Part shown: one piece after another, positions 12,040 to 24,517 of the stretch
Layout of the letters: each line of letters begins with the position of its first letter
Numbering within the stretch: the stretch's first letter is position 1
NCBI RefSeq assembly: GCF_030272615.1
Contig: NC_081413.1
Location: 443,819,038-443,883,037 of the forward strand
Reading direction: 5' to 3'
DNA from: Cryptomeria japonica
Lineage: Eukaryota > Streptophyta > Pinopsida > Cupressales > Cupressaceae
Length of the DNA stretch: 64,000 bases
The notes under the pieces: model-generated
Database searches by the model: none
What the model was told of the DNA's origin: nothing
What the model saw: only the letters and a program-made list of their open reading frames with translations
Position numbers and translations under genes: made by a program

Positions 12040-14230
12040 ATGGATATGAATGAATCTTCATCCTTTAAAGCACCTATCTTTGATGGCACCAACTATGCCT
12101 TCTGGAGTAGAATAATGGAAACCTATTTGTCTTCCCTAGGCTTTTATGTCTAGATGTTAGTGAAAAATGGCAATATTGTTCCTCAAGTAACCCCTACTGA
12201 CCTTGATGCTAAAAGAGAATATGAAAACAATGCTAAAGCCAAGAATACCATTCTTAGTGCCTTATCTGATATACAGTTTGTCAAAGTGATGAATTGCACA
12301 TCTGCAAAAGAAACATGGGATAAGTTGCAAATAATTTATGAAGGGGATGTCAAGGTAAAGGAGGCCAAACTGCAAACTCTTAGAGGACAGTTTGAAGGAC
12401 TGAAAATGATGGAAGGAGAGAAAATCGCTGAATATATTTAGAGGGTAGATGAAATTATAAATACCATAAGAGGACTTAGAGAGGAAGTCAAAGATGAAGT
12501 GATTGTCAATAAGGTCCTGAGATCATTGACCTCAACATATGACACAAAGGTTTCTGCAATAGAAGAAGCTAAAGATCTGAAAACCCTCTCCATGGATGAA
12601 TTGTTTGGCTCTCTGCCAGCTTATGAAATAAGGACTGTAGGTGGTGAAACACTAAAGAGAGAGGTTACCTTTAATACAACCAAAAATGGTAAGGAAGAAT
12701 CTGCTCGTGAAGAAGTTGAAGAAGACTCAGATACTATTGTAGCTAACTTTGTGAGAAAACTCATTAAAGGATCAGGAAAGTACGAAGGTAATATGCCGTT
12801 CAAGTTCTTTAACTGTGGTAAAATAGGACACTTTGCCTCTAAATGTCCCTATGGTGAGAAAGATAGAGATGAGAAGAAAAACAATAGACCTTTTGGCAAA
12901 GAAAAGATGAAGAAATGCTACAAACTAAGGAGAAAAAGTTTTGGGAAAAAGAATAGTCTTTACACCTTTGAATATGATTCCACAGATGAGGAGAGTCTCT
13001 AATGATGATTGCAGTGAAGGAAAAAGAGAGATTAATCTCTTTATGGCACAAGGAGTACTAAATGATGTTTAAGCTCATAGTGATGAAGAGGAAGAAGTTG
13101 AAGTCGTAGTCGACCTAGAAGGTGAACTTATAAGTTCTCTAGAAGAGCTAAGAAAAGTAAGAGAAGATTTTAAAAAGCTCAAGTATATTGTTACCAAAGA
13201 ACAAGAGCTATTAAATAATCTCTTGAGGAGTCAAATATAATGATTTCTGATTTGAGATTCCGGTTGGAAGAATAAAAAATAATGTGTGATGTGACAAAAT
13301 TAGATTTAGAAGCCAAGGAGAAAGAGCATCAAAAGTTGGAGGAAGAGAATGTGAGTCTTAGAAAAGAACTTGAAAAGTGCAAAGATGAACTCAAAGTGAG
13401 AATCAAATATGAGGGCAGCACCGATGCACTAGACAAAATGTTAAACAAGTAAAAGCACCCAAAGGATACAAAAGGCATTGGATTTTTTGTTGGCCAATGC
13501 TCTTCTAGTAAAGATTCATCAATTAACCAAATATAATGTGTCTCTTCAAGTAAGAATGAAAGTGGACAAACATTCACTGTCAGCAAGCTCACTAAAAAAG
13601 AAAACATATGTTGCTGCTACAAGAAATCAAATAAGGAACTTGCATGCAGATCCTAAAGGAAAAGATAAGATTGATGATGGAGGCTTCACCAAGGTCAAGG
13701 ACACAAGAAGAAAGAACTCAAGAAGACCGAACTATGCTGCTCCAAGGAGACAAATGAGAAACAACTTCAACAATGAGTGGTATGTACCTAGATTCCATGG
13801 CTACTGCTACAAATATAATACATATGGTCATAGAATTGTTGATTGCAGATTAATGCACAGGTCTCCCCCTATTTTTTAAAGTAAAAATCCATTTGTAGCA
13901 CTTAGGTATATGAATGTAACTTGTTATCATTATAATAGATATGGTCATAGGAGTTATGAATGTAGGAAAAACATATCTCAGCCCTACAATAGTTTTTCAA
14001 ATTCATCATTCAATGTGAATGTAAAATTCTATCTGTGTCAAAATATGGGCCACTTTGCAAAACATTGTAAGCTTAGAGATGCCAAACAAAAAAAGAACAT
14101 GTCACCATTGGAACCAAAGACTGAATCAGATCAAAATGTGACAGTAAAGAAGAAACAAGAATCAAAACAAGTATGGGTAGAAAAGGAAAAGGACAAAGAT
14201 GAGTCAAGTTTGATTGTTCAAACTACCCTA
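12040..14230 (+). pseudogene. gag: E2 gag (Copia Gag, broken)
   Basis: The start is the ATG at 12040 (MDMNESSSFKAPIFDGTNY), 60 bases after the primer site. The N-terminal part (12040-13002) is a UBN2-type Copia Gag (FDGTNYAFWSRIMETYLSSL, ETWDKLQIIYEG) in one frame with stops at 12151 and 12439. A zinc knuckle near 12805 reads FFNCGKIGHFASKC, with the first Cys replaced by Phe. From 13003 to 13880 the sequence is a charged, coiled-coil-like tail with frameshifts (SLEELRKVREDFKKLKYIV). Further knuckles follow at about 13807, 13920 and 14030 (CYKYNTYGHRIVDC, CYHYNRYGHRSYEC), where the second Cys is Tyr. Gag would package element RNA. The tail is closely related to the Gag of E4. Confidence 0.85.
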
Positions 14231-14239
14231 CATGCTAAA

Positions 14240-17217
14240 AGGAAAAAATTATGGCTAGTAGACAGTGGTTGTTCCAATCACATGACTGGAGATAAGAAGA
14301 AATTCATTAAATTAGAAGATCAGAATGGTGGCTTAGTCAGATTTGGAAATAACTCATCAATCAAAATCAAGGAAAAGGTACTCTTAGCATAGATGGAAAA
14401 TTAAAAGCTCATGATGTATACTATATGGAAGGTCTGAAACATAATTTGTTGAGTGTGAGTCAAATGTGTGAAAAGGGATATAGATTTACTTTTGAATCCA
14501 AAGGATGTGAGACTAGAAATGAAAGCAATGGACAGGTTGTTGTTGAAGGCAAAAGGACAAATGGAAATGTATATAATCTTAAGGAATGATTTGAGTCTCA
14601 ATGTATGATGGGACAAGTTGATGAGAGATGGTTTTGGCATAGGAGACTATGCCACATCAATTTTGATAATTTTGTTAGCGTAAGCAAGAAAGGGTATGTA
14701 AGACACATACCTAGAATTATTAAGCCAACAAGCACCTTTTGTGATGAATGTCAAAGAGGAAAACAAACCAAGGTTAGATTCAAAACAAAAGAATATTCTA
14801 CCACAATGCCATTAGAACTTGTGCATACAAATTTGTGTGGGCCCACAATAACAAGAGCTCTAAATGGAGAAAGGTACTTCATGCTCCTCATAGATGATTT
14901 TTCAAGAATGACATGGGTCACCTTCTTGCAAGACAAATCATAAGCTTTTGAAAGATTTAAAATCTTCAGGAAGATGGTTGAGAAAGAAAGTGGATACAAG
15001 ATGACATGTTTAAGTTCAGAACGTGCAGCTGAATTCATACCAAATGAATTTGAAGATTACTTTGAAAGGCATGGAATCAAAAAACAATACTCAACTCTTA
15101 GGACACCACAATAAAATGGTGTTGTGGAAAAGAAGAATAGAACAGTCAAGGAAATGGCAAGGACAATGTTAAATAAAGAAAATCTACCTGATGTCTATTG
15201 GAAAGAGGTAGTTCACACTATTGTATATACACTAAACATAGTGCAATTAAGGGTGCAACTATATGACACCTTATGAACTGGGGTTTGATATAAAACCCTT
15301 AGTTAAGTACTTCAAGGTGTTTGGTAGAAAATACTTCGTCAAAATAGATGAAGATGGATTAGGAAGCTTTGGTTCAAGAAGTGATGAAGGTATCTTCTTG
15401 GGGTACTTAACTCACAACAAGACCTACAAATGTTTCAACAAGAGGCTAAATAAGATGATCAATAGTATACATGTAAGAGTGGATGAAGATCTACATAAAG
15501 GAAAAAAGAGTATAATAAATCAAATTGATGAGCCACATGTTGAAGATGAAGAGAAACATGAAAGTGAACAAGAAGAAGTACCCAACAAGACTCCAAATAG
15601 ATATGTGCAAAAGAATCACCTTGAAGAGAAGATCATAGGCAACAAAAATGAGGGTGTACAAACTAGAAGAAGACTTTCAAGAAATAATGAACAAGTAATT
15701 TTTTCCTTATCACTGAGATGGAACCCAAAATATATCATGAGGCCAGCAAAAGTGAGAACTGGATAAAGGCTATGGAAGAAGAGCTGCTACAGATTGAAAA
15801 GAACAAAATGTGGGATTTGGTTCCTAGGCCAGCAAACAAGAATGTTATTGGCACTAAATGGGTCTATAGGAACAATATGAATGAAGAAGGCAAGGTAATA
15901 AGAAACAAGGCAAGGCTTGTATGCAAGGGGTATGCTTAGGTAGAGGGCATATATTTTTAAGAAACATTTGCACCAGTTGCAAGGCTTGAAGCTATAAGGA
16001 TGTTTTTGGCATTCTTAGCCCATAAAGGATATAAAGTATATCAAATGGATGTCAAATCTGCATTCTTGAATGACAATCTTCAAGAAGAGTTCTATATTGA
16101 GCAACTTGAAGGATTTCAACTACATGAAGATGAGAACTTTTATGTAGATTGAGAAAATATTTATATGGTTTGAAGCACGTACCTAGAGCATGGTATTCTA
16201 GGTTGGATAAGTACCTCCATCAACAAGGTTTCAAAAAAGGAAATGCTGATAGCAACCTGTACATTAAGGTGAATGGAGACCACATGATCATAGTTGTGGT
16301 GTATGTAGATGACATCATCTTTGGTGGCAACAAGGACATATTATGCAAAGAGTTTGCTGATCAAATGCAGTCCAAGTTTGAGATGTCAATGCTTGGAGAG
16401 TTGTCATATTTCCTTGGTTTGTAGATCTCTTAGTTAGATAAAGGAATATTTATATCACAAACCAAGTATGCAAAGGCCATGTTGAAAAAGTTTCAAATAG
16501 AGGATATCAAACCAATAAGTACTCCCATGGTGATAGGATGCAAATTAAGCAAGGATAATGAGTCACCTAGTGTAGATCATACCTTATATAGATCCATGAT
16601 TGGAAATCTATTGTATCTCATAGCTTCAAGGCCTGATATTGTGCAAGCAGTGTGCATGGTAGCTAGATTTCAAGCTTCTCCAAAGAAATCACATGTGAAT
16701 GTAGTTAGAATAATCTTCAAGTATTTGAAAGGACACTTACTTATGTTATCCAAAGAAAGGATATTTCACTTTGCAAGCCTATACTGATGTTGATTGGGCA
16801 TGTTGCATCGATGATAGGAAGAGCACCACTGGTGGAGCTTTATTACTTGAAGATAGATTTGTTTTGTGGCACAACTAGAAGCAAGATTCTATTTCTTTAT
16901 CCATGGCTGAAGTAGAGTATATAGTTATGACCACATGTTGGTCACAAGTTTTATGGATGAAACAAACCTTAAAGGACATTCAGGTATCATTTTATGATCC
17001 CATTGCTATTATGTGTGACAACTCAAGTGTCATTAACATCTCCAAGAACCACATTATGTACTTAAGGAAAAAACACATAGCAATCAAGTATCATTTTCTC
17101 AAGGAGAAGGTTGTAGAGAAGGCGGTAAAGGTTGAATATGTTCCCACAAGTGAGCAGGTTGCTGCCATTTTTACAAAGCCTCTTCCAAAGGACACATTTG
17201 AGTATCTAAGATTCTAG
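14240..17217 (+). pseudogene. pol: E2 pol (protease, integrase, RT, RNase H; broken)
   Basis: Protease: LWLVDSGCSNHMTGD with the DSG at 14261-14269. Integrase: zinc site HRRLCHINF..CDECQ intact at 14640-14760, but the first catalytic Asp is Asn (VHTNLCGP, 14830-14832) and the second is Glu (SSERAAEF, 15019-15021), while the Glu of NGVVEKKN (15127) remains. The linker is at 15263-15700. [33 protein letters not shown] (Asp at 16048) and YVDDIIFGGN at 16302. RNase H: TDVDWA near 16785, then EVEYI..LWMKQ and KYHFLKE up to the stop at 17215-17217. More than ten stops and several frameshifts interrupt it. It cannot give an active polyprotein. Confidence 0.9.
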
Positions 17218-17572
17218 TTGAGTTTTGTTCCACCTTCCTTCAACACTCAAAAATTTAATTGGCATCTATGGTTTAGGGGAAGATTACTGTTTTTCTACTT
17301 TTCATCCTTGAACCTCATGTTTGTCTCAGGGGGAGTTTTGAAATAAAAATTGTGAGCAATGTTAATACTATTTTTTATATTTTAATAATGGTTCATCTAG
17401 TGGACTGTACATAAAATATCAATTGACAAACATTGCCCAAGTTGAACGTCTACAAGGGGAGAAGAAGAATACAGGTTTCATGGCAGGATGTATGTAGGTC
17501 CCTTTGCCATTATTGTCATAGGAGGAGAAAGAGATGCATGTGCATGTTTCTATGTGTGTTGACATCAATGCT

Positions 17573-17584
17573 GAAGGGGAAGAT
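17573..17584 (+). promoter_or_regulatory. E2 polypurine tract
   Basis: GAAGGGGAAGAT lies directly before the TGTTGG start of the 3' LTR. This is the expected plus-strand primer position. Confidence 0.75.
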
Positions 17585-19243
17585 TGTTGGCATTATTGTC
17601 ATTGATGTCAACAAGTGATGCAGGGATACCTTGAGGATGTAGAGAAGAAGTGTTGCAGGTTACAGAAGAGATCAAAATAATACCAATAATCATTTTGATG
17701 TTATAAGTTTAGTTTATGATTATATCAAGATAACTCAGTCGATGAGCAGCTAGGAATAATAGATCAGAATAACTAGGCTAATATTGAAGGGTGTGGAGGA
17801 AGTTTCTATCAGTGTAAGTCTGGCCAATTTTGGGTAGTGAACATTTTATGTCATATAAGGATAGCTATGCCGACTAGGAGACCAAGGATGTGCATCAAAA
17901 TAGATGAAAATAGGCGGAGTAGCATTTTTTGTGTAATACCAATAGACCAAACTATTCTAACATTTTCTTATCAGAATACTTTATGTCGACAAAGACACTA
18001 TGAGGATCGTATACAAGATCATGAAAACTATTCTGATAGAGGAAAAAGTAGAGAAGACCCCTTGGTAAGTTCATCAGAATAATATATGTCGATATGGAGA
18101 AAGTCTATTAGAGTTTGATTTTAGGAGCACCCTATGCCAATAAAGGGAGGTTGACAATGTGGCATTGGAATAACTTGCTCGGTTGATCTAAAATGTTTTT
18201 CCTATGCCGATAGTTATAACCATTCTGATGAGTGGTCATTTGGTTTGAATTATTTAAGTTCAGGGTAATATATGCCAATAAGGTCTGTCAAAATGGTGAT
18301 TGTGCTTCTAGATAGCCTATGGAAATAAGGAAAATCAAAGGTGAGTTTCTCATCAGAATAATTCATTGCGAAGAAAGGAACCAAAGTCATCACATGGTCG
18401 TCGAGATTAGTTTTGAAGGCAGAGTAGAGGAAAGATGTCAACCTGATAGTTAAGACTATACTGATGGAGCTTTGAAAAACCAACTTCAGGATTACTATGG
18501 TGATGAACTTGAGGAAAGAGAAATACGAGAGACAGGATGGATGGGTATCAGTATTCATTGTAAATCCAATACTTGCAACTTGTCTGCATAACATGAAGGA
18601 TAGACACAACACAAAGTTCAACTGGTTTGGGCAGCTCAATTGTTTACAAGGATGTTGATTTATAATAATAGAGTGACTTGGACGAAGAATGTGAAGACAT
18701 GTGGCTCCTTGGTAGATAGATTAAATTAGATTTGCACAGTTAGTGCATCTGATGTAGGTAGTTGTCAATCTTGTATGGGTAGGTCGATAAAGGATGAAGA
18801 AGACATTAAAGGCAAACCTATTGCAGATGGCTGATGGGTTCAAGGAAATCAATAGAAAAATCAAATTTGCTTGGTGGATTGGGGTTGCTAAAAATAGAAA
18901 CTTACTACAAAGAACATCCAAGAAATGAGAGAAGAGTCATTCAATGCAGGAGATTAAATCCAATCTGCTGTAGACCAGATCTCAGAGAGACATAATGAAT
19001 TAATTTTAAATGTAGATTTGGAGGGAAAAACATTCTCTGATGCTAAACTGATTGAGCAGAGTAGTAAATGCAATTGGATTGAGGTAGTTGTTTTTGCAAA
19101 GATAGAGATAGACATGAAGTACTAAAGTTAGGTGTATTGCAAAAAACACTTGCTGTTGATCAGTGTGGGTGGTTTTGCCGCCAAGAAAAGAGAAGAAAAT
19201 AGAAAATGGTGTAGAGTGTTGTGGAAGTGAAGGAGATAGAGAG

Positions 19244-19303
<60 letters not shown>

Positions 19304-19888
19304 AGGAGTTTCAGAACTAGAGACAAAGTACAGAAAGTTGAGATAGTAAGAGGTAGCAAGAACTTGAGTAGAGGTAGAAAGAGCAGTAGAAGGAGAGTAG
19401 AGTAGAGAAACGTGCAGAAAGAACAGAGAAGAAAAAAAAAGTAACCAATAAGGTGCTCCAAAAATTCATTTGTATCAAGTTGTCTAGCCTATATTTGAAT
19501 CTATATTCATTGTAATCTCTAAGTGGGTTCTCAGAGCAAGGGTAGGTGGTCCTTTGAGTTGCAGCTCATAAAACTAGGGGTTGGCGCTCCTTGAGTTTGT
19601 TCTTAGAATACCAAGGGTTGGTGGTCCTTGGGTTGGTGCCCTAAAATATATTGTAATCAGTGATTTATTGTGAGGCTAGATTGGAGTAGTAGATTCTATC
19701 AGCTATTCTCATTGAGGTTTTTCCCACATTGGGTTTTCCTCATACATCTAGTGTTCTGTGATGTGCTCTTGTGTATAGTGTGTCTATTTATTATGTGCAT
19801 TACATCCTTAAAATATGCATACTAAACTTGAAGTTTTGAAATACACTAATTCACCCCCCCCCCCCTCTCAGTGTCCATTTTTGTTTCA
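17585..19888 (+). repeat. E2 3' LTR
   Basis: It begins TGTTGGCATTATTGTCATTG like the 5' LTR and ends TTTTGTTTCA. It is 68 bp longer than the 5' LTR, and more than half of the excess is a (GA)n run at 19247-19299 that is only about 15 bp long in the 5' copy (11391-11405). The purine run gives an artificial Arg/Glu-repeat ORF that is not a gene. Confidence 0.9.
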
Positions 19889-19893
19889 ATATT
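19889..19893 (+). repeat. Target-site duplication ATATT, right copy (E2)
   Basis: This is identical to 9724-9728. LINE B sequence resumes right after it. Confidence 0.9.
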
Positions 19894-20385
19894 ACATCCA
19901 GTTGGGATCATAGGGCCAAATCAATACCTAAATTTGTAAATCTAATGAGGAAAAAGTGGATCATATTTTTATCAATTGTGAGTTGACCTCTTAATATTGG
20001 GATTGGGTGATAGATAAAATGTGATTACAACAAGCAAGCAAATAAAATTTATATACTTTCCTTAGGAGTTGGCCAAATCCCATGCCTAATTCCCTTTGGA
20101 AAGATATTTGGACTGTGTTCCCTTCATTTTTCTTATGACAGATCTAGAAGAAGATCAATAGGCACAAATTCCAAGGAGAGGAACTTAGATTGAGCATCTT
20201 GTAGCTAGCATATAGGCATGTATCATGGAAGCATTGAATGCACATGCTTCTCATCACCTGAATGTAGTCCTTAAAAGTAAAGATGATGAGCTTGTTGTTC
20301 TCAAATTCTGATTCCCCTCTTATCCCTTATAAGAAAATAATAACTCTATCTCCAAATAAAGAGATCAAAGAAAAAGAACCTCAGA
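19894..20385 (+). pseudogene. LINE B ORF2, continuation (zf-RVT and linker)
   Basis: This is the part of LINE B displaced by E2. Translation gives CKSNEEKVDHIFINCEL (zf-RVT Cys/His region, about 19940-19990). Then WPNPMPNSLWKDIWTVFPSF follows with stops, the usual tract after zf-RVT in plant LINEs. No RNase H follows. By about 20385 the LINE resemblance is lost at the start of the next block. The missing RNase H might be the fragment at 31260-32612, but that is unproven. Confidence 0.7.
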
Positions 20386-20624
20386 GCAACATGTGACAAG
20401 GTTTCAAGAACCTTCTACACTTTCAACTTATCCAAAGTTCAGGCAGGTATACCTTCTGTGAATAATTTCACACTTTTAAAACGAGATCCACAGTAAACCA
20501 GTCCAAAAACCAGTGAATCTTATTGCCTCAACATGAACTAAAATAATAAAAGAAAGACTATGCTTATTTTCAGTATTAATCTTCAAGAAATTGTAAAAAG
20601 AGAGCTACAACTGATACCAGTGCC

Positions 20625-21227
20625 CTATCCAGGCTATAGATTCATTTAAGTTAAACAAGGATTTCACAATCAAATATCTCCATACATATCATCACTTTGG
20701 CTTCTATCAACCCCATACATGCCTGACATATATAAGAGTCTTACCTTACTAGACTAGACAATGTTCGTCAGATTCATACTCTCCAACAACATAACATACT
20801 GATAGAGATATTTCTTGTGTATTTAATTCCCCTCCTAAAGAAGAAAGCTAAGAAACATATCTATAAAGACTGCATTACAATCCATGTTCAATTGAATAAC
20901 CCTAGATTACCTAAATGAAACCAGTAAATTATTGAAAGCACACCAGAAGACAACACAAATTCTAAGCTTGAAAGTTCATGGTCTATATATTGATATTCAT
21001 TTTGAAAAGGTCTTACAAAAACTCAAAATATTCTCTATAAACTTAGAAAAACCCAGATATATTTCCGCAGAGTTTCTTTACAAATTCTTATGATCCCTCT
21101 TTAACTAGTCCTGGTATCCATTTATAATATTATGAATGCATACCAGCTTCAGACCTTTTCAAAAAGGTTTGTTAGAACAATCTTATTGTTTCAACAAGAA
21201 GTTACAAATCTTTTCCATATTCTAACA
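20625..21227 (-). repeat. Candidate LTR of the minus-strand element carrying the large ORF at 24517-21246
   Basis: On the minus strand a purine tract AAAAAGGGGGC (21238-21228) lies eight bases past the stop of the large ORF and is followed directly by TGTTAGAATATGG. This is the standard junction of an internal region with a 3' LTR. At about 20625, again on the minus strand, GGGCAC is followed by TGGTATCAG, which resembles an LTR end plus primer site. No partner LTR was found upstream of the ORF, so the boundaries and even the LTR nature are uncertain. 20386-20624 holds nothing else I can name. Confidence 0.4.
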
Positions 21228-21245
21228 GCCCCCTTTTTCTAGTTA

Positions 21246-24200
21246 TCATTCTGTAGCTTCTTCTTGAACTTCTGCATCTGGCACCGCATACTTTCTTGTC
21301 CATTCCTGGTACACATCATCAACATGCCATGAGAAGTTAATAAATTTCCCTTTTGTCTTGGCCAATATTTTCCAAGATTATCTCATTTTATTGACCTCTG
21401 AATTTAGAAAGCCATAGTGTGATTTTATCTTCTCAATCTCCTCAATTGTTCTGACAAATAGGGAAGTATCATCTGTGATAATGATTCCCTTAATCCTTAA
21501 TGATAAGTTGGCCTCTAATTCATTAAGCCATACTTGTTTTTCCTTCAATTGAGCTGGACTAGCAAAACCCCCAAGAAATAATTCACATCCCTACTCAGTG
21601 TATTCCTTTTTATACAAATTGATCTTCCTCTTTGCATTATCTATTCCTTCTGCCAACTTTGTTAGATCCTTTGTTATGTCATAAGTGGACTTGATAATGG
21701 GGTCAGCCCCTGCCTCATCATAGGATACACATATGAGTCCTAGGTCCACCTCCCTAGGCACCCACTTGTCCAAAATGGGCATTAGAATAGCCTTGTCTCC
21801 ATTGAGCTTATTCCACATATCCAAAACTTTATTCATATTGTTATACACCAATGATGATCCTATAGTGTTAGCAAAACTCAAAATTGTGGCCCTCACTCTC
21901 TCTTCATACTTATTTGCAAACAGGATTTGAGCATGTTTTAGCTTTTCCAACTTCTGAGGAGTGATCTCAACTGATTGGGAACCAGAAGATGTAGGAGAAG
22001 GTGGTAATTCAATGATAGGGCTAGTAGATGGAGGTTGTGCTGGAGAAGAAGCAATCATTAAGGTTGAAGACTCACCTTGATGGTATTGTCCTGCCAATTG
22101 TCTTTTCAATTTAGCAATAATGGTGTCTCAACTCATTACCTCTCCTTTGGCATCATTGTAAGCCTTTAAGACTATCTCCAACTTAGCTTGGAGATCTACC
22201 CTTTCCTTTGCTTCCTTCTCTACCACTACAACACTGAATTTTGTAGTTTCCAAGACTGTTCTAGCTGCTTCCACCACTCCAGTAATTTGCACCCTCTTTA
22301 CTATCATACCTCCAAGGTAGCCGGACTTTGGGGTATCTTTTGTCCTTTTGTTTTCATTTCTTTTCAGAGACCACATGACCAAGGCTGCATCATCCTTGTT
22401 GAAAGTTACACCTTCCATGGGCTTGGTCTCTTTCCTAATTGCCTCTAAAACCAAGGCATCTACTATATCCCATTCAGGGAGGATGAGTACACCAGCCTTT
22501 GCTACCATTTTTCTTCCTTGCTCAGGAGTAATGGTCTTAAATTCAGTGACCATTTCTTGTTTTATTTCTTCTTCCACCATAGCTGCATCCTTGTGGGGTT
22601 TCTCATTCTTCCTCTTCTCACATCTGGCATTGAACATATCAATATTTTGCTTCCACACAAACCGCATGAAAGCTCCTAAGGTAACAAAGTTGCTATCAGC
22701 TAAGAATTCCTCAGTGACCTGTTTAATGGTAGGATCCAGTTCCTGGCTTTTGAACTCATTTGTGGTTCTGTTCATCTCAGCATCTTCTATCTCTTTAGGC
22801 ATTCCATCCTCTACTTCATCATATGTATAGGCGATCTCCCCTAGACTCCCTAATTGCAACAATTGTTCAGTTGCTGCCTACTCATCTCCTATATCAATGT
22901 GGGATAGAGATGGGGAATATAGGGGCTCATTAGTTTGCACTTCCTCTCCCACCCTCTACTTCTTTGGGGAGTCCTGAATGTCAATGACATCTTGTATTTT
23001 CCTCTTCCCTTTTGAAGTAGAAGGTTGCTCTATTGTTGGCACCAACACACCATACTTGGATTTCCTATGTAGCAGATAGTCACCAGGAGGGATTGCTTTA
23101 GCAGATGTAGACCTAGCTAGAACTAATCTTGCCTTCTCAGGGTTGTTTTTAATCACTGCTTCCCTTTTCTCTTTCAATGTTTTCATTACATCTTCAAAGC
23201 AAAGAATGAGGAATTTTGCCTTTTCCTCAAAGGGGTGAAAACTGGACAAAGGGTCATAGCTGCTGTCAAACTAGTGCACAAAATCAAGAGCCTTCTTGTA
23301 GGCCACCCATTTCTCTTTCCTCAGCTCCTGCTCATCCAAATCAAACTCATTTCTAATGAGGTCTTTAGGGAATTGGAATTGGTGAGGTGTGCCTTTGCAT
23401 ACTACCCTTTTCCTAAACATACTATTAAAAAAGTCTTCAGGGTTAGAAAACCTTGACACTACAGTGGGAAAATGGTAGGGTTCAAAGAATTCCTCAAAAC
23501 ACTTCCACCCACCCTTAATAATTACAAATTGATGTGCTATTGTCACTGTTGGGAAAAATGTCCCTTTTCCTCTATTGGATAGCTCTGCCTCTTGTACACC
23601 CCCAATTTGCCTAAGGATCTCTGCAATTCCTACTTTCAGTGGGACTTGATATGGTAACAATAATGGAGTGCCTTTGAAACTGTACACTCTGAAAACTGTG
23701 GGAATAGGGTATAAGTATATGTCACCCCAATTGTGGACAATTTTGATTTCTTCAGCAAACTACTTATGCCTAATAAACTCTAAAAAAGCTTTAGGGACCC
23801 TTGGATTCTCTAAGCATAAGATAATTATGATTTTGGATGCAAAGCACTTATCAAACTTTAGGTAGCCGACATCGTCCCGATCCCATGACAACACTGTGCT
23901 CCATAGTTGAACTGGCATTTTCTCCCCATCGTTTTCCTTCACTAGATCCATGTCATTGGCAAAGTAGTCACCACCCTTGAATAAAAATAGATGCATGAGG
24001 AGGGAATACCATCCAAAAGGCCTATCCACCCTACCATTCTTTATCCCTATCAAGCCTTCATGGATTGCATCAATAATATAGGGGGCATAATCAAATGTTA
24101 CTGCCAGAGAAGGATTTAAAATTTGAGCTATCATTAACATGTAATGAGTTGGTATGTTCACTTCAGCATCCTCTCCAAAAATCTGGTAGAGTGACCAGTA

Positions 24201-24517
24201 TAATCCTTTTGATCTAAGAGTGAACCAATTTAGGGAGAAAGGCTCCATGCTATTAGGTCCTACAATAGTTAGCCCTCCTATTTTGACAAAAAAATCTTAA
24301 GAGGCCCATTTCTAAGATGATTCCTCTGTGCTTTGTAGACCTGAGCTAATGATTCAAAATTAATGGGCTCCAAATAATTGGACACCTCGCTGAGCCCAAA
24401 TATGTTTCTGAATTCATCATCATTAACTTCAATGAGGGTTTTTCCATTTATATCTCTAACACTTTTGGTGAGAGGGTCATAATTATGTATGATGTGAGTT
24501 AGGAGATCCACATCCAT
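21246..24517 (-). pseudogene. Large unknown ORF family, copy 1 (about 1,090 codons)
   Basis: The start is the ATG at 24517 (MDVDLLTHIIHNYDPLTKSV). After one frameshift at about 24250-24278 a single frame runs to the TGA at 21248-21246 with only a few stops (near 23757, 23268, 22953, 22860, 22125, 21591, 21380). The N-terminal 400 residues look globular (IPTHYMLMIAQILNPSLAV, DAIHEGLIGIKNGRV, FRVYSFKGTPLLLPYQVP, EILRQIGG). The rest is charged, coiled-coil-like, with a Ser/Pro-rich segment near 22000. I recognise no enzyme motif. It is homologous to copy 2 (25509-28582) and, more distantly, copy 3 (35543-38837). The purine tract and TGTTAG just downstream suggest it is the internal ORF of an LTR element with no pol. 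Confidence 0.6.

Larger units (their letters stand above)
9729..19888 (+). mobile_element. E2: complete Copia-type LTR retrotransposon nested in LINE B
   Basis: The element is 10,160 bp. It has two LTRs (2,236 and 2,304 bp), a primer site TGGTATCAGAGC right after the 5' LTR, a purine tract before the 3' LTR, and 5-bp target duplications. Internal order is gag, protease, integrase, reverse transcriptase, RNase H. Integrase before RT defines Copia (Ty1-type). Long LTRs, a Gag with a coiled-coil tail and several zinc knuckles, and the RT/RNase H wording suggest the SIRE/Maximus group, but this is an inference. The LTRs differ by roughly one base in seven or eight over their first 200 bases by eye, so insertion is old. 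It splits LINE B, whose protein sequence resumes after the right duplication. Confidence 0.93.

Noticed and set aside
19163-19461. Arg/Glu-repeat and Ser/Leu-repeat frames
   Set aside because: They are produced by the (GA)n tract and lie inside the E2 3' LTR.
22188-22830. Plus-strand open frames over copy 1 of the large ORF family
   Set aside because: They are antisense shadows. The minus-strand reading is longer, stays in one frame and matches copy 2.
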